In this document: positions 13,176-22,240 of the stretch, one piece after another | How the letters are laid out: every line of letters starts with the position of its first letter | Numbering within the stretch: the stretch's first letter is position 1 | Assembly (NCBI GenBank): GCA_003220685.1 | Contig: QHTE01000073.1 | Coordinates: 1 to 54,539 of the forward strand | DNA from: Candidatus Rokuibacteriota bacterium | Lineage (GTDB): Bacteria > Methylomirabilota > Methylomirabilia > Rokubacteriales > CSP1-6 | DNA: 54,539 bases | Direction of reading: 5' to 3' | Translations under genes and position numbers: made by a program | Notes under the pieces: model-generated | What the model saw: only the letters and a program-made list of their open reading frames with translations | What the model was told of the DNA's origin: nothing | The model's database searches: none

Positions 13176-15209
13176 CTACGCTGTCAGCACGCCCGTGTGA
13201 AGGGCGCGCACCTCGACCTCGGAGCCGTCGGCTACGCCGAGCATGCGTAGCGCGACGGGCGCGAGCTCGGCCACCAGAGAGTGGCCGGCTCCGGAAGCGG
13301 CGGCGAGACTCGCGACCCAGGCTCGAAGCGGCGCCCCGTGCGGGTTCACGAATTCTATGACCGCGCCCGGACTCACGCCGAGCCGCGTGGCGGCTTCGGC
13401 GCCGAGCCGAACCCCGCGCCCGCTCTGGCCGTCGAGCTCAGCACCCGCGACGACCCGGACGTGCATTCGCGTCGCGCGGAGCCAAGCGCGTCTCGCCGCA
13501 GTCGCCGCCGTATCGGGCTCGCCCTTTCGGAGCACGACCCCGTAGAGCGTCTCCGCGGTGCCGGCCGTGACGTATCCCTCGCCCACGTCGGCTGCGACCC
13601 GCGCGGGGTCGCGCTCGAGCGGATCGCCGAAGCCACCACCGCCGCTCGACTCCATCAGCAGCACGTCGCCGGGCTCGAGCGGGAATGCGCTCACCTTGCC
13701 GGGTAGGGAAGACGGCTGGACACGCTCGCCGTGGCGCCGCACCCAGAACCGATTCGTTGCGCCCGCGCGGCCGCCGCAGACGCCGAACGGTGGCAGCACT
13801 GCCTTCTCCGCGAGCACCGAGAGCTGCGCGCCCGTCGTCTGGATGCGCACCTCGCGCGTGAGACCGAGCCCGCCCCGCCAGCGGCCCGGCCCGCCGGAGT
13901 CCTCGCGCAGCGCGGTGCGCTCGATGCGCACGGGATAGAGCTGCTCGACCGCCTCGATTGGCTGAAGCGTCGTCATGTCGCTCTCGGTCCACGCGCGCAC
14001 GGTGTTGCTGCCGTCGCCGCCGTCGAAGCCGCCGGTGCCGCCTGCCGGGTACTCGTAGAAGATGAACGTCTCGCCGGTGCGCGGATGCGGGCCGCCGACG
14101 TAGCAGTGGTTGCCGCCGCCCTTGAGGTCGCCGGCGATCTTGCCGTCGAGGGCCTGGGCGAGCGCGCCCATCACGGCCGACTCCACGCAGTACTTCACCT
14201 CGACCATGCCGCCGCACGGCGCGGGCGGGTTGGCGTTCACGATCGTGCCCGGCGGCGTGATCACGGTCAGCGGCCGGAAAGCGCCCGAGTTCACGTCGGC
14301 GCCGGGATCGAGGAACGACTTGATGATCGTGAAGGCGCCCGTCGGCGCCATCGCCGGGCCGACGTTGGTCGGGCCGAGCGTCTGCGGCGAAGTGCCTGCG
14401 AGGTCGACCGTGATGGTATCGCCGGCGACGGTAACCTTCGCGCGCACCGTGAGCGGCTCGAGCCGCTCGGTGCCGGCCTCCAGGTGAGCCTCGTAGACGT
14501 AGTCGCCGGCGCGCAGCCCGCGGATGGCGTGGCGCATGCGGCCCTCGGCGCGATCCATCAGCTCGGCGACGGCGTCGCGGATCGTCGCGCTACCGTAGCG
14601 TCCAACCAGCTCTTCGATCCGCTCGGCGGCCTTCCGGCAGGTGCCGAGCATCGCCTGAAAGTCGCCGCGCCGCTCGCGGGGGCCACGCATGTTGCTGAAG
14701 ATCAGATCAAGCGCGGCGTCGTTCGGACGGCCGCGATCCACGATCCGGATCGGCGGGATGCGCACGCCCTCCTGAAAGATCTCGGTCGCACGGCCTGAGA
14801 GACTACCCGGGCTCATGCCGCCGACGTCGCCCCAGTGAGCACGCACGACGGGGAACACGAACATGCCGCCGTCGGGCGAAAAGAGCGGATAAATCATCGC
14901 GACGTCGTTGAGGTGAGTCCCGCCGGTGTAGGGCTCGTTGTGCAGGAAGATGTCGCCGGGATGGATGTCGTCGCCAAACTTCTCGCGCACGGCCCTCATC
15001 GACCAGCCGACCGGCACGATGTGGAGCGGATGATCCTGGCCCTTCGACATGGCGACGATCTGCGCCCGGCCGTCCATGAGCACGCAGGAGAAGTCCTCCC
15101 CCTCGTAGAGGATCGACGAGTACGCGGTACGTACGAGGGTCACGCGCATCTCGCGCACGATCGAGACGAGCGCCTCGCGCAGCACCTCGAGAGTGATCGG
15201 ATCGATCAC
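13176..15209 (-). CDS. hyuB: Hydantoinase B / N-methylhydantoinase subunit with C-terminal extension
   Basis: From GTG 15209 the protein is 677 residues. The N-terminus (DPITLEVLREALVSIVREM) and motifs such as YEGEDFSC, SKGQDHPLHIVPVG, FLHNEPYTGGTHLNDVAM and PGGTIVNANPPAP-like stretches are those of HyuB/oxoprolinase beta subunits. With HyuA it would hydrolyse a cyclic imide (hydantoin, N-methylhydantoin or 5-oxoproline) using ATP, or act as an acetone-carboxylase relative. Family members are usually about 520-590 residues; the extra 100 after SSGGGGFGDPLERDP form a small domain of unknown role. The GTG overlaps the hyuA stop (GTGA). The longer open frame upstream is antisense-style shadow of hyuA. 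Confidence 0.88.
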   Translation of the reverse strand: MIDPITLEVLREALVSIVREMRVTLVRTAYSSILYEGEDFSCVLMDGRAQIVAMSKGQDHPLHIVPVGWSMRAVREKFGDDIHPGDIFLHNEPYTGGTHLNDVAMIYPLFSPDGGMFVFPVVRAHWGDVGGMSPGSLSGRATEIFQEGVRIPPIRIVDRGRPNDAALDLIFSNMRGPRERRGDFQAMLGTCRKAAERIEELVGRYGSATIRDAVAELMDRAEGRMRHAIRGLRAGDYVYEAHLEAGTERLEPLTVRAKVTVAGDTITVDLAGTSPQTLGPTNVGPAMAPTGAFTIIKSFLDPGADVNSGAFRPLTVITPPGTIVNANPPAPCGGMVEVKYCVESAVMGALAQALDGKIAGDLKGGGNHCYVGGPHPRTGETFIFYEYPAGGTGGFDGGDGSNTVRAWTESDMTTLQPIEAVEQLYPVRIERTALREDSGGPGRWRGGLGLTREVRIQTTGAQLSVLAEKAVLPPFGVCGGRAGATNRFWVRRHGERVQPSSLPGKVSAFPLEPGDVLLMESSGGGGFGDPLERDPARVAADVGEGYVTAGTAETLYGVVLRKGEPDTAATAARRAWLRATRMHVRVVAGAELDGQSGRGVRLGAEAATRLGVSPGAVIEFVNPHGAPLRAWVASLAAASGAGHSLVAELAPVALRMLGVADGSEVEVRALHTGVLTA

Positions 15210-17254
15210 GCGCGGGTCTCCCGCTCGAAGCGCAGATTGCCGTGCGCGTCGACGGCGCCGCCCCAGCCCGGCGGGAGGATCGTCGTGGCGCCGAACTCCT
15301 CGACGATGGCGGGACCCGCCAGCGAAGCCCGCTCGGGCAGCCGCTCGCGCTCCCAGACCGGACAGTCGTGCGGCGCGCCGTCGAACCACACGGTGCGGCG
15401 CTCGACCAGCGCGCCGTCGAGCGAGCCGCCCGCACCGCGGTAGCGCGCGCCGGAAGGCCGCGGAACGAGACCGTAGGCCGTCAGCCGCGCGTTGACCAGC
15501 TCGATCGCGGCACCGGGGCTCGAATGGCCGTAGGCCCCGAGGTGCTGCCGGTGGAAGGCCGCCTCGATCGCGTCGAGGTCCAGGTCGTGCGCGCCCGCCT
15601 CGCCAACCGCCACGTTCAGCTCGAACGCTTGGCCGTGGTAGCGCAGATCGAGCGAGCGAACGAGGCGTTGCTCGTGCGCGGCGAAGCCTTCCAGGGCGAG
15701 CTGGTGGCGCGCCGCGACCTCCATCTGGCCGAACAGCTCGAGCGCCACGCCGCGCTGCTCCCGCAGCGGGCCGACGCGCGTCCTGACGTCGTCGTGCTTG
15801 ATCTGCGAGGCGAGCAGGCCGAGCGCCGAGAAGTTGCCGGGATGGCGGGGCACCAGCACGCGGGGGATCCCGATCTCCTGGGCCAGCGCGAGGGCGTGCA
15901 TCGGCCCGGCGCCGCCGAAGGCGATCAGGGTGAAATCGCGCGGGTCGTGGCCGCGCTGGATCGAGATCTCGCGGATCGCCGAGGTCATTCGCGCTACGGC
16001 GATCGTGACGATGCCCTCGGCGAGCGCCTCGACGGTCATCGCGCGCCCGACGCGGGTGCCCAGCTCGGCGACCGCGCGGAGCGCGCCCGCCGCGTCGATC
16101 GCGATGCGGCCGCCAAGGCGCTTCCTCGCCCCGATGCGGCCGAGCACCACGTTGGCGTCGGTCACGGTCGGCTCGGTGCCGCCCAGGCCGTACGCGACCG
16201 GTCCCGGCGAGGCGCCGGCGCTGCGCGGGCCGACCTTCAGGCTTCCGTCGACGTCGAGCCACGCGAGCGAGCCGCCACCCGCGCCGACGCTGTGCATGTC
16301 GAGCTGGGGGACCTTGACCGGAAACGCGCCGAGCATGCCGTCGGACGTCGTCAGCGGCGCGAGATCGCGCACCAGGCACACGTCGGTCGAGGTGCCGCCC
16401 ATGTCGTAGGTGATGAAGTCGCGCACGCCGGCGACCTCGCCGACGAAGCACGCCTGGCTCACGCCGCCGGCGGGCCCCGAGAAGATCGTCTTGATCGGCA
16501 GCCGGCGCGCCGTCTCCGTCGTCATCGTGCCGCCGCTCGAGGCGATGGTGAGGACGCCGTGCGCGTAGCCGGTAGCGCGCAGCCGCTCCTCGAGCCCGGC
16601 CAGATAGCCATCCATGATCGGCTGCAGATACGCGTTGAGCACGGTCGTGGAGAAGCGCTCGAACTCGCGATACTCGGCGACGACGTCGGCCGAGCACGAC
16701 ACGGGCAGCCGCGGGTAGCGTCCCTTCGCGAGGTCGGCCACCGCGCGCTCGTGGGCCGGATTCAGGTACGCGTGAAGCAGACAGACGGCGAGCGCCTCGG
16801 CGCCCGAGGCCGCCGCGGCGTCGAGCGCGCGCTCGACGCTCGTCGCATCGAGTGCAACCAGTACGGCGCCGTCGGCCGCCAGCCGCTCGACGACCTCGAA
16901 GCGGTGCTTGCGCTCGACGACCGGCTTGGGGCGCACGAAGGTGGGCACGAAGAGCGCCGGGATGTTGCGCTTGGTGCGGCCGATCTCGATCAGGTCGCGA
17001 AAGCCGGCGGTCGTGAGAATTGCGACGCGCGCGCCCCGGCGCTCGAGCACCGCGTTGGTGCCGACGGTCGTGCCGTGGACGAGCCGCCGCACGTCGCGGC
17101 CCGCGATGCCCAGGGCCTCGAGGCCGGCCAGGACTGCGGCCGCCTCGTTCCGCGGCTCGGACGGGACCTTGGTGACGACGACCCGACCGGTCGCGTCGTC
17201 GACGGCCGTCAGATCGGTGAACGTGCCGCCGACGTCGATCCCGACGATGAACAC
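15206..17254 (-). CDS. hyuA: Hydantoinase A / N-methylhydantoinase ATP-binding subunit
   Basis: The 682-residue protein starts at GTG 17254 with FIVGIDVGGTFTDLTAVD, the phosphate-binding loop of the sugar-kinase/Hsp70-like ATPase fold in HyuA, and contains LVHGTTVGTNAVLERRG and ITYDMGGTSTDVCLV, two further signature motifs. It forms a complex with HyuB for ATP-dependent opening of a cyclic imide. The gene ends inside the hyuB start codon. A TATCAT -10 box lies seven bases upstream of the GTG, with no Shine-Dalgarno. It diverges from the class III aminotransferase, suggesting a shared role in breakdown of amides or beta-amino acids (inference). Confidence 0.9.
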   Translation of the reverse strand: MFIVGIDVGGTFTDLTAVDDATGRVVVTKVPSEPRNEAAAVLAGLEALGIAGRDVRRLVHGTTVGTNAVLERRGARVAILTTAGFRDLIEIGRTKRNIPALFVPTFVRPKPVVERKHRFEVVERLAADGAVLVALDATSVERALDAAAASGAEALAVCLLHAYLNPAHERAVADLAKGRYPRLPVSCSADVVAEYREFERFSTTVLNAYLQPIMDGYLAGLEERLRATGYAHGVLTIASSGGTMTTETARRLPIKTIFSGPAGGVSQACFVGEVAGVRDFITYDMGGTSTDVCLVRDLAPLTTSDGMLGAFPVKVPQLDMHSVGAGGGSLAWLDVDGSLKVGPRSAGASPGPVAYGLGGTEPTVTDANVVLGRIGARKRLGGRIAIDAAGALRAVAELGTRVGRAMTVEALAEGIVTIAVARMTSAIREISIQRGHDPRDFTLIAFGGAGPMHALALAQEIGIPRVLVPRHPGNFSALGLLASQIKHDDVRTRVGPLREQRGVALELFGQMEVAARHQLALEGFAAHEQRLVRSLDLRYHGQAFELNVAVGEAGAHDLDLDAIEAAFHRQHLGAYGHSSPGAAIELVNARLTAYGLVPRPSGARYRGAGGSLDGALVERRTVWFDGAPHDCPVWERERLPERASLAGPAIVEEFGATTILPPGWGGAVDAHGNLRFERETRA

Positions 17255-17261
17255 GCGCGAG

Positions 17262-17267
17262 ATGATA
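17262..17267 (-). promoter_or_regulatory. -10 box of hyuA, seven bases from the start codon
   Basis: Minus-strand TATCAT matches five of six consensus bases and is separated from GTG 17254 by seven bases. No good -35 is seen at 16-18 bases (TTGCCT lies 19 away). Confidence 0.4.
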
Positions 17268-17295
17268 GCATCGGGCCAGAGAGGGGAGGCAACCC

Positions 17296-18639
17296 ATGGC
17301 CACGAGCGGCGACGCGATCCGGCACCTCTGGACCCACAAGACGCAGGACCATCCCTGGCTCGCCGACGAGGAGCTGGTGATCGAGCACGCCGAGGGCGTC
17401 TACGTCTGGACCGAGCGCGGCAAGAAGCTCATCGACGGCTTCGCCGGTCTCGCGGTCGTCAACGTGGGTCACGGCCGGCGCGAGATCGCCGAGGCGATCG
17501 CCGAGCAGACCGTGCGCCTGGCCTACTATCCGACGACTCGCCAGTTCTCGAACCGTCCGGCCGCCGAGCTGGCGGCCAAGATCGCCTCGCTGACGCCGGG
17601 CGACCTCGACTATTCGTTCTTCGCGGTCAGCGGGGCCGAGGCCAACGAGCGCGCGATGCAGATGGCTCGCCACTACTGGCTTGCTTCTGGCGAGCCCGGC
17701 AAGCACAAGGTCATCTCGCTCCAGGGCGGCTACCACGGCGGGACGACCGGCACCTTCGCCGTCTGTGGGCTGCCGCACCTGACGCAGGCGTACACCGATC
17801 TGCACGTGCCGGGCTTCGCGAAGGTGACGCCGCCATACCCGTACCGCGATCGCGGCGCCGGCACCGACGAGGAGCTGGTCACGCGCCGCGCGCGCGAGCT
17901 CCGCGAGGCGATCGTCAAGGAAGGGCCGGAGACGGTGTCCGCCGTGATCATGGAGCCGGTCATCTCGTCGGGGGGCTTCATCATGCCGCCGATCGGCTGG
18001 CTCTCCGCCGTGCGCGCCGTCTGCGACGAGCTCGACGTCTTGATGATCGCCGACGAGGTCATCACCGGGTTCGGCCGCACCGGACGGTGGTTCGCGGTCG
18101 AGCACGACGGCGTCGTTCCCGACCTGATGACGGTCGCCAAGGGCATCACGTCCGGCTACATCCCGCTCTCGGCGGCCATCGCGCGGCGCCGGCTGGCCGA
18201 CGCGTTCCCTGACGACGCCAAGGAGGAGAACGTGCACCCCGGCACGTACGCCGCGCACCCGGTCGCGTGCGCGGCGGCGCTGGCCAACATCCAGATCATG
18301 GAGAAGGACCGCCTGATCGAGAACGCCGAGGCGATGGGCGCGCGGCTCCGCGACGGGCTCCAGCAGGCGGTGGGCAAGAAGCGGATCGTCGGCGAGGTGA
18401 GGGGGCGCGGGCTCCTCGTGTGCGCCGAGCTGGTCGAGCCCGACGGCTCCGGCCGGCCGCTCGACAAGAGCAAGGTGGCCAGGCTCGACCGCATGGCGTG
18501 GGATCGCGGTGCGATCGTCTACGCGCGCGGTCAGGTCGTGAGGCTCGCGCCGCCGCTCTGCATCACGCGCGAGGAGGTCGACCGGCTCGTGGACATCGTG
18601 GCGGCGAGCGTCGGCGAGCTCGAAGCCGAGCTCGTCTGA
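17296..18639 (+). CDS. Class III (omega) aminotransferase
   Basis: The 447-residue protein is a PLP-dependent class III aminotransferase. It has the N-terminal GVYVWTERGKKLIDGFAGLAVVN, the LQGGYHGGT phosphate-contact segment, the DEVITGFGRTG motif carrying the PLP-binding Asp, and the Schiff-base lysine in TVAKGITSGYIPL. This subfamily resembles beta-alanine/taurine:pyruvate aminotransferases, but the amino donor is not settled. The ATG at 17296 has a strong GGGGAGG at the right distance, unlike many neighbours. It diverges from hyuA with 41 bases between starts. Confidence 0.9.
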   Translation: MATSGDAIRHLWTHKTQDHPWLADEELVIEHAEGVYVWTERGKKLIDGFAGLAVVNVGHGRREIAEAIAEQTVRLAYYPTTRQFSNRPAAELAAKIASLTPGDLDYSFFAVSGAEANERAMQMARHYWLASGEPGKHKVISLQGGYHGGTTGTFAVCGLPHLTQAYTDLHVPGFAKVTPPYPYRDRGAGTDEELVTRRARELREAIVKEGPETVSAVIMEPVISSGGFIMPPIGWLSAVRAVCDELDVLMIADEVITGFGRTGRWFAVEHDGVVPDLMTVAKGITSGYIPLSAAIARRRLADAFPDDAKEENVHPGTYAAHPVACAAALANIQIMEKDRLIENAEAMGARLRDGLQQAVGKKRIVGEVRGRGLLVCAELVEPDGSGRPLDKSKVARLDRMAWDRGAIVYARGQVVRLAPPLCITREEVDRLVDIVAASVGELEAELV

Positions 18640-18691
18640 CCCGACTCACGAGGCGTGAGGGTGGTGGACCCCAGCGCCGGAATTGGGGGGT

Positions 18692-18912
18692 CGATTCGAG
18701 AGGGGCAAGGTGAAGCTGACGGTCCTCTCCGGGCGCGGGAAGGAAGCGGTCGTCGCAATCTTGGGGAACGGGGACTTCTTTGGCGAAGGAAGCCTCGCGG
18801 GACAGCCGCTTCGCATGGCCACGGCGACCACGATGACCGAGTGCTCTATCCTTCGAGTTCAAAGAGAAACAATGGTCCGAATGCTCCACAACGAGCCTGC
18901 ATTGTCGATACG
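18692..18912 (+). pseudogene. Crp/Fnr-family regulator relic (cyclic-nucleotide-binding core only)
   Basis: The sequence GKVKLTVLSGRGKEAVVAIL, GDFFGEGSLAGQPLRMATA, TECSILRVQRETMVRMLHNEPA is the middle of a Crp-type sensor domain. The first about 45 residues of the sensor and the whole dimer helix and HTH are missing: the frame enters from non-homologous sequence before 18692 and diverges after HNEPALS, stopping at 18943. It cannot bind DNA as it stands. It fills most of the 550-base stretch between the aminotransferase and the gene at 19189. Confidence 0.8.
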
Positions 18913-19142
18913 TTGGTCGAGGTCGTGGCGAGCCTGGCGCTGAAGGAACCCGCCGTAGCAGCCGCCAAGGGTGAGATCAGCCCTGGGCAGGAGATGCCGA
19001 TCGCTTCAGGCTGAAGTCTCAGCGCCGTCGCCCGCCACGGGGCTGCGCGATGATTGTCAGGGCGGGGAAGAAGTAGGCCAACCGACACCAGCGGACCGCC
19101 GAGTACGGCGGCCCCCGCGTCCGACTCGACGAACTTCCCGAT

Positions 19143-19173
19143 GTCCAAGTATTCTATTGGACATATAGTCCAA
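19143..19173. promoter_or_regulatory. Palindromic operator with three GTCCAA half-sites
   Basis: GTCCAA (19143-19148), TTGGAC (19157-19162) and GTCCAA (19168-19173) alternate, so that TTGGACATATAGTCCAA (19157-19173) is a 17-bp palindrome with a five-base AT-rich centre. The centre contains TATAGT, a candidate -10. Located 16 bases before the gene at 19189, it looks like a binding site for a dimeric repressor; the regulator is unknown. Confidence 0.55.
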
Positions 19174-19188
19174 ACGTAAGAGGCAGGG

Positions 19189-19599
19189 TTGATCGTGGAT
19201 CCGGACCGTGACCGCATGCGCGTGCTCAGCAGTCGGCTGCTGAGCCTTCACGGAGTTCTCCTCGACCGTGAGCGCCGCGCCTATGAGGAGCGCCACGGAT
19301 CGGTGGCCTCGCGCCAGCTCCTGCACCTTTTGCTCCACGACGAGCAGTTTTCGTGGCTGCGCTCGCTCTCGGCGATGATCGCGAAGATCGACGAGGTCGT
19401 TGATGCCGACGAGCCGCTCCCACCCCAGAGCGTCCAGAGCGCGTTCCGCGAGACCTACCGACTCCTGAAGTCCGGAGTGGGCGCAGACTTTCAGGACAAA
19501 TACCACCTCGCGCTGCAAGACTCCCCGGACGTGATCATGGCGCACGCGGCGGTGAGTCGCGTCCTGTCCGACACGGACTCCGGTCCGGGAACACGCTGA
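19189..19599 (+). CDS. Conserved-looking hypothetical protein (all-helical, 136 aa)
   Basis: The start is TTG 19189 or GTG 19195; AGGCAGGG just upstream fits either. The product is soluble and helix-rich (LLSLHGVLLDRERRAYEERHG, RQLLHLLLHDEQFSWLRSLSAMIAKIDEVVD), with no signal peptide or membrane span. The LLHDEQFSWLRSLSAMI stretch has the feel of a conserved small family seen in proteobacteria, but I cannot name a function. A palindromic operator precedes it, so it is probably a regulated single gene. It is followed 34 bases later by the SpdH-like gene. Confidence 0.65.
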   Translation: MIVDPDRDRMRVLSSRLLSLHGVLLDRERRAYEERHGSVASRQLLHLLLHDEQFSWLRSLSAMIAKIDEVVDADEPLPPQSVQSAFRETYRLLKSGVGADFQDKYHLALQDSPDVIMAHAAVSRVLSDTDSGPGTR

Positions 19600-19633
19600 C
19601 CGGCGTCCGGCAGTTCCTGACGCGGCACGTCCC

Positions 19634-21541
19634 TTGAGCCGGCTCGCCCGCCGCGACTTCCTGAACGGCATCGCGCTCAGCGTGGGCGGCGCCCTGCTCT
19701 CATCGCGCCCCGCGTTCGGCCGCGGCCTCGACGAGGCCGGTGCCGCACGATATCCGCCCGGGCTTACCGGTCTGCGAGGCAGCCACGACGGCTCGTTCGA
19801 AGTCGCCCATGCGCTGCGCGACGGATCGTTCTGGGCGAGGGCTGGGGTGCCAGCCGACACGGGCGAACGCTACGATCTGATCGTGGTCGGCGCGGGCATC
19901 AGCGGGCTGGCCGCGGCCTGGTTCTTTCGCAAGGCCGCCGGTCCGTCGTCAGCGCGCGTCCTCGTTCTCGACAACCACGACGATTTCGGCGGCCACGCGC
20001 GGCGCAATGAGTTCCGGGTCGGCGGGCGCACGCTGATCGGCTATGGCGGTGCGTTTGCGATCGACAGTCCGGCGCCCTACAGCGCCGTCGCGAGCGCCCT
20101 CGTGTCCGAGTTGGGGATCGACGTCACACGCTGGGCGCGCATGTTCGAGCGCGGCCTGTACCGCGGCCTCGGCATGACCCCGGCGATCTTCTTCGACCGC
20201 GAGACGTTCGGCGTCGACCGCCTCGTGCCCGCGCCGGGCGGAATTGCCGAGCTGGGCGGAGCGACGTCCGCGATGGGTCAGGCCGATCCATTCGCCGCGT
20301 TTCTGACCAACGCCCCGCTGTCCGAGGCGGCCAAGCGCGACATCCAGCGCCTCTTCAAAGCGCCCGCCGACTATCTTCCCCGGCTCGACGACCGCGATAA
20401 GAAAGCGCGGCTCGCGCGCACGAGCTACGCCGACTTTTTGCTGAAGAGCGCCGGGTGCCATCCCGACGTGCTCCCGCTCTTCCAGGCGCGGCCGCACTCG
20501 CTCTACGGCGTGGGCATCGACGCAGTCTCAGCGCTCGATGCGTGGGGTCTCGGCTTTCCCGGCTTCGCGGGGATGAAGCTCGAATCGACGGAGGGCCCGG
20601 GCATGGGGCTGGATGCGCGCCCGGGTCCACGGTCACCGTTCTTGCATTTCCCCGACGGCAACGCGACCATCGCGCGGCTCCTGGTCCAGCGACTCATCCC
20701 GCGCGCCGTCCCGGGCCGAGGCGCCGACGACGTCGCGCTGGCCCGCGTCGACTACACGCGGCTCGATGAACCGGGACCGGCGCGCCTGCGACTGAACAGC
20801 ACGGTGGTGCGCGCGCGCCAGGCCGGCGAGGCATCGGACGTGGAAGTCGACTACGTGCGTGCCGGAAGATTCCAGCGAGTGCGGGCCCCGAGCTGTGTCC
20901 TGGCCTGTTGGAGCGGCGTGATCCCATTTCTCTGTCCGGGGCTGCCCCGGGCGCAGCGCGAGGCGCTCGCCTACGCGACGAAGGTGCCGATCGTGTACAC
21001 GAACGTGGTGCTGCGGAGCTGGGAGAGCTTCCACGCGGTGCGGGTCAGCCAGGCCCACTGCCCGGGCAGCTTCCACACGTCGGTGGGCCTTGACCTCCCT
21101 GTCCGCGTCGGAAGCTATCGGCCATCGCGGCGGCCCGACGAGCCGATCGTCGTGCAGATGATGCGCACGCCGTGCCGCCCCGGACTCCCGGCGCGTGAGC
21201 AGCACCGAGTCGGCCGCCAGGAGCTGCTCACGACGACGTTCGGCACGTTCGAGCAGAAGGTGCGCGCGCAGCTCGCGCGCATGCTGGGAGACGGCGGCTT
21301 CGACGCGTCGCGGGACATCCTGGCGCTCACGGTGAACCGCTGGCCGCACGGCTACGCGTACCAGTACAACTCGCTCTGGGATCCGTTCTGGATCGACGGC
21401 GGACCTTTGCCGTGCGTGGCCGCGCGACAGCGGTTCGGTCGTATCGCGATCGCCAACGCGGATGCCGCGGCGTACGCCTACGCGGACGCGGCCATTGATC
21501 AGGCGTACCGCGCGGTCGGCGAGCTCGCCCGCCGCACGTGA
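19634..21541 (+). CDS. Tat-exported FAD-dependent amine oxidoreductase, spermidine-dehydrogenase-like
   Basis: The 635-residue protein starts at TTG 19634 with a twin-arginine signal (LARRDFLNGIALSVGGALL). The FAD-binding core is YDLIVVGAGISGLAAAWFF followed by DNHDDFGGHARRNEF. Late phrases (NRWPHGYAYQYNSLWDP, FGRIAIANADAAAYAYADAAIDQAYRAV) are flavin-contacting C-terminal segments of amine-oxidase-like enzymes. The order TGLRGSHDGSFEVAHALRDG before the Rossmann motif resembles periplasmic spermidine dehydrogenase (SpdH). It would oxidise an amine in the periplasm and pass electrons to the respiratory chain. The substrate assignment is tentative. Confidence 0.75.
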   Translation: MSRLARRDFLNGIALSVGGALLSSRPAFGRGLDEAGAARYPPGLTGLRGSHDGSFEVAHALRDGSFWARAGVPADTGERYDLIVVGAGISGLAAAWFFRKAAGPSSARVLVLDNHDDFGGHARRNEFRVGGRTLIGYGGAFAIDSPAPYSAVASALVSELGIDVTRWARMFERGLYRGLGMTPAIFFDRETFGVDRLVPAPGGIAELGGATSAMGQADPFAAFLTNAPLSEAAKRDIQRLFKAPADYLPRLDDRDKKARLARTSYADFLLKSAGCHPDVLPLFQARPHSLYGVGIDAVSALDAWGLGFPGFAGMKLESTEGPGMGLDARPGPRSPFLHFPDGNATIARLLVQRLIPRAVPGRGADDVALARVDYTRLDEPGPARLRLNSTVVRARQAGEASDVEVDYVRAGRFQRVRAPSCVLACWSGVIPFLCPGLPRAQREALAYATKVPIVYTNVVLRSWESFHAVRVSQAHCPGSFHTSVGLDLPVRVGSYRPSRRPDEPIVVQMMRTPCRPGLPAREQHRVGRQELLTTTFGTFEQKVRAQLARMLGDGGFDASRDILALTVNRWPHGYAYQYNSLWDPFWIDGGPLPCVAARQRFGRIAIANADAAAYAYADAAIDQAYRAVGELARRT

Positions 21542-21557
21542 TCGGAGCTGGTGAGGG

Positions 21558-22178
21558 CTAGCTCGAGCTCCAGGCGAACGGCGCGAAGTGGCCGTTGTTG
21601 CGGCCCGCGGTGTCGTCCCAGTTGATACCGAACCCGTGCATGTGGGCGCGGGAGGCCTTCGCGAGCGCGAGCCGACGCGCCGCCGGGTGCCCCACGTTGT
21701 CGAAGTAGATCGGCTCGTCGGGCTTGGCGCCGGGGATGCCTTCGATTGCGATGTCGAGCGTGCCCGGGATCGTCACCGATCGGCGCAGGCCGTTCATCTC
21801 GAACTTGATCGGCTTCGCCTCGGCGCCCCCGAAATTGCTGATCAGGGGCGCGACCGCGGCCATCGGACCACCACCCTGGCCGCTCGCGATCGTCGTGAGC
21901 GCGTCGCGCTGCTCCTTGGAGGCACGCTCGTCCAGGATGAGTCCGACGGTCCAGTTGCCCTGAATCATCGGACCGGGCGTGTGCAGCAGGACGGCGAAGC
22001 TCAAGCCGTCGAGCCTGGTGTTCCCGTATTGACCGCGATCGACGCGGAACACAAGCCCCGCGTCGCAGAACCCCCTGGTCGGTCGGGCCGCGAGCCCGGA
22101 CGTGGGGCATGGGCAGACGGAGTCACAGCTGCAGGATTCGCAGTATTCGCCGCTGATCTGCCACTTCACGTTGGCCAT
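21558..22178 (-). CDS. DUF1326-family protein
   Basis: From ATG 22178 (Shine-Dalgarno GAGGAGG) the product is 206 residues. Near its N-terminus it has the cysteine cluster EYCESCSCDSVCPC typical of DUF1326, followed by AVLLHTPGPMIQGNWTVGLILDE and a C-terminal PFAWSSS. The cysteines may bind a metal or form disulfides. The family has no established function. It sits immediately downstream of, and on the same strand as, the DUF2182 membrane protein, a pairing I know from other bacterial genomes, which suggests a joint role. Confidence 0.85.
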   Translation of the reverse strand: MANVKWQISGEYCESCSCDSVCPCPTSGLAARPTRGFCDAGLVFRVDRGQYGNTRLDGLSFAVLLHTPGPMIQGNWTVGLILDERASKEQRDALTTIASGQGGGPMAAVAPLISNFGGAEAKPIKFEMNGLRRSVTIPGTLDIAIEGIPGAKPDEPIYFDNVGHPAARRLALAKASRAHMHGFGINWDDTAGRNNGHFAPFAWSSS

Positions 22179-22240
22179 CACGTCCTCCTCTGCACGCTCA
22201 ACGTACATCAAGTACGCCTCGCGTGCAGCCCAGGGGACGC

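Noticed and set aside
15210..17339. Upstream half of the 1387-codon minus-strand frame
   Set aside because: This part is a frame shadow of hyuA; the real hyuB begins at GTG 15209, where HyuB-family sequence starts and overlaps the hyuA stop.
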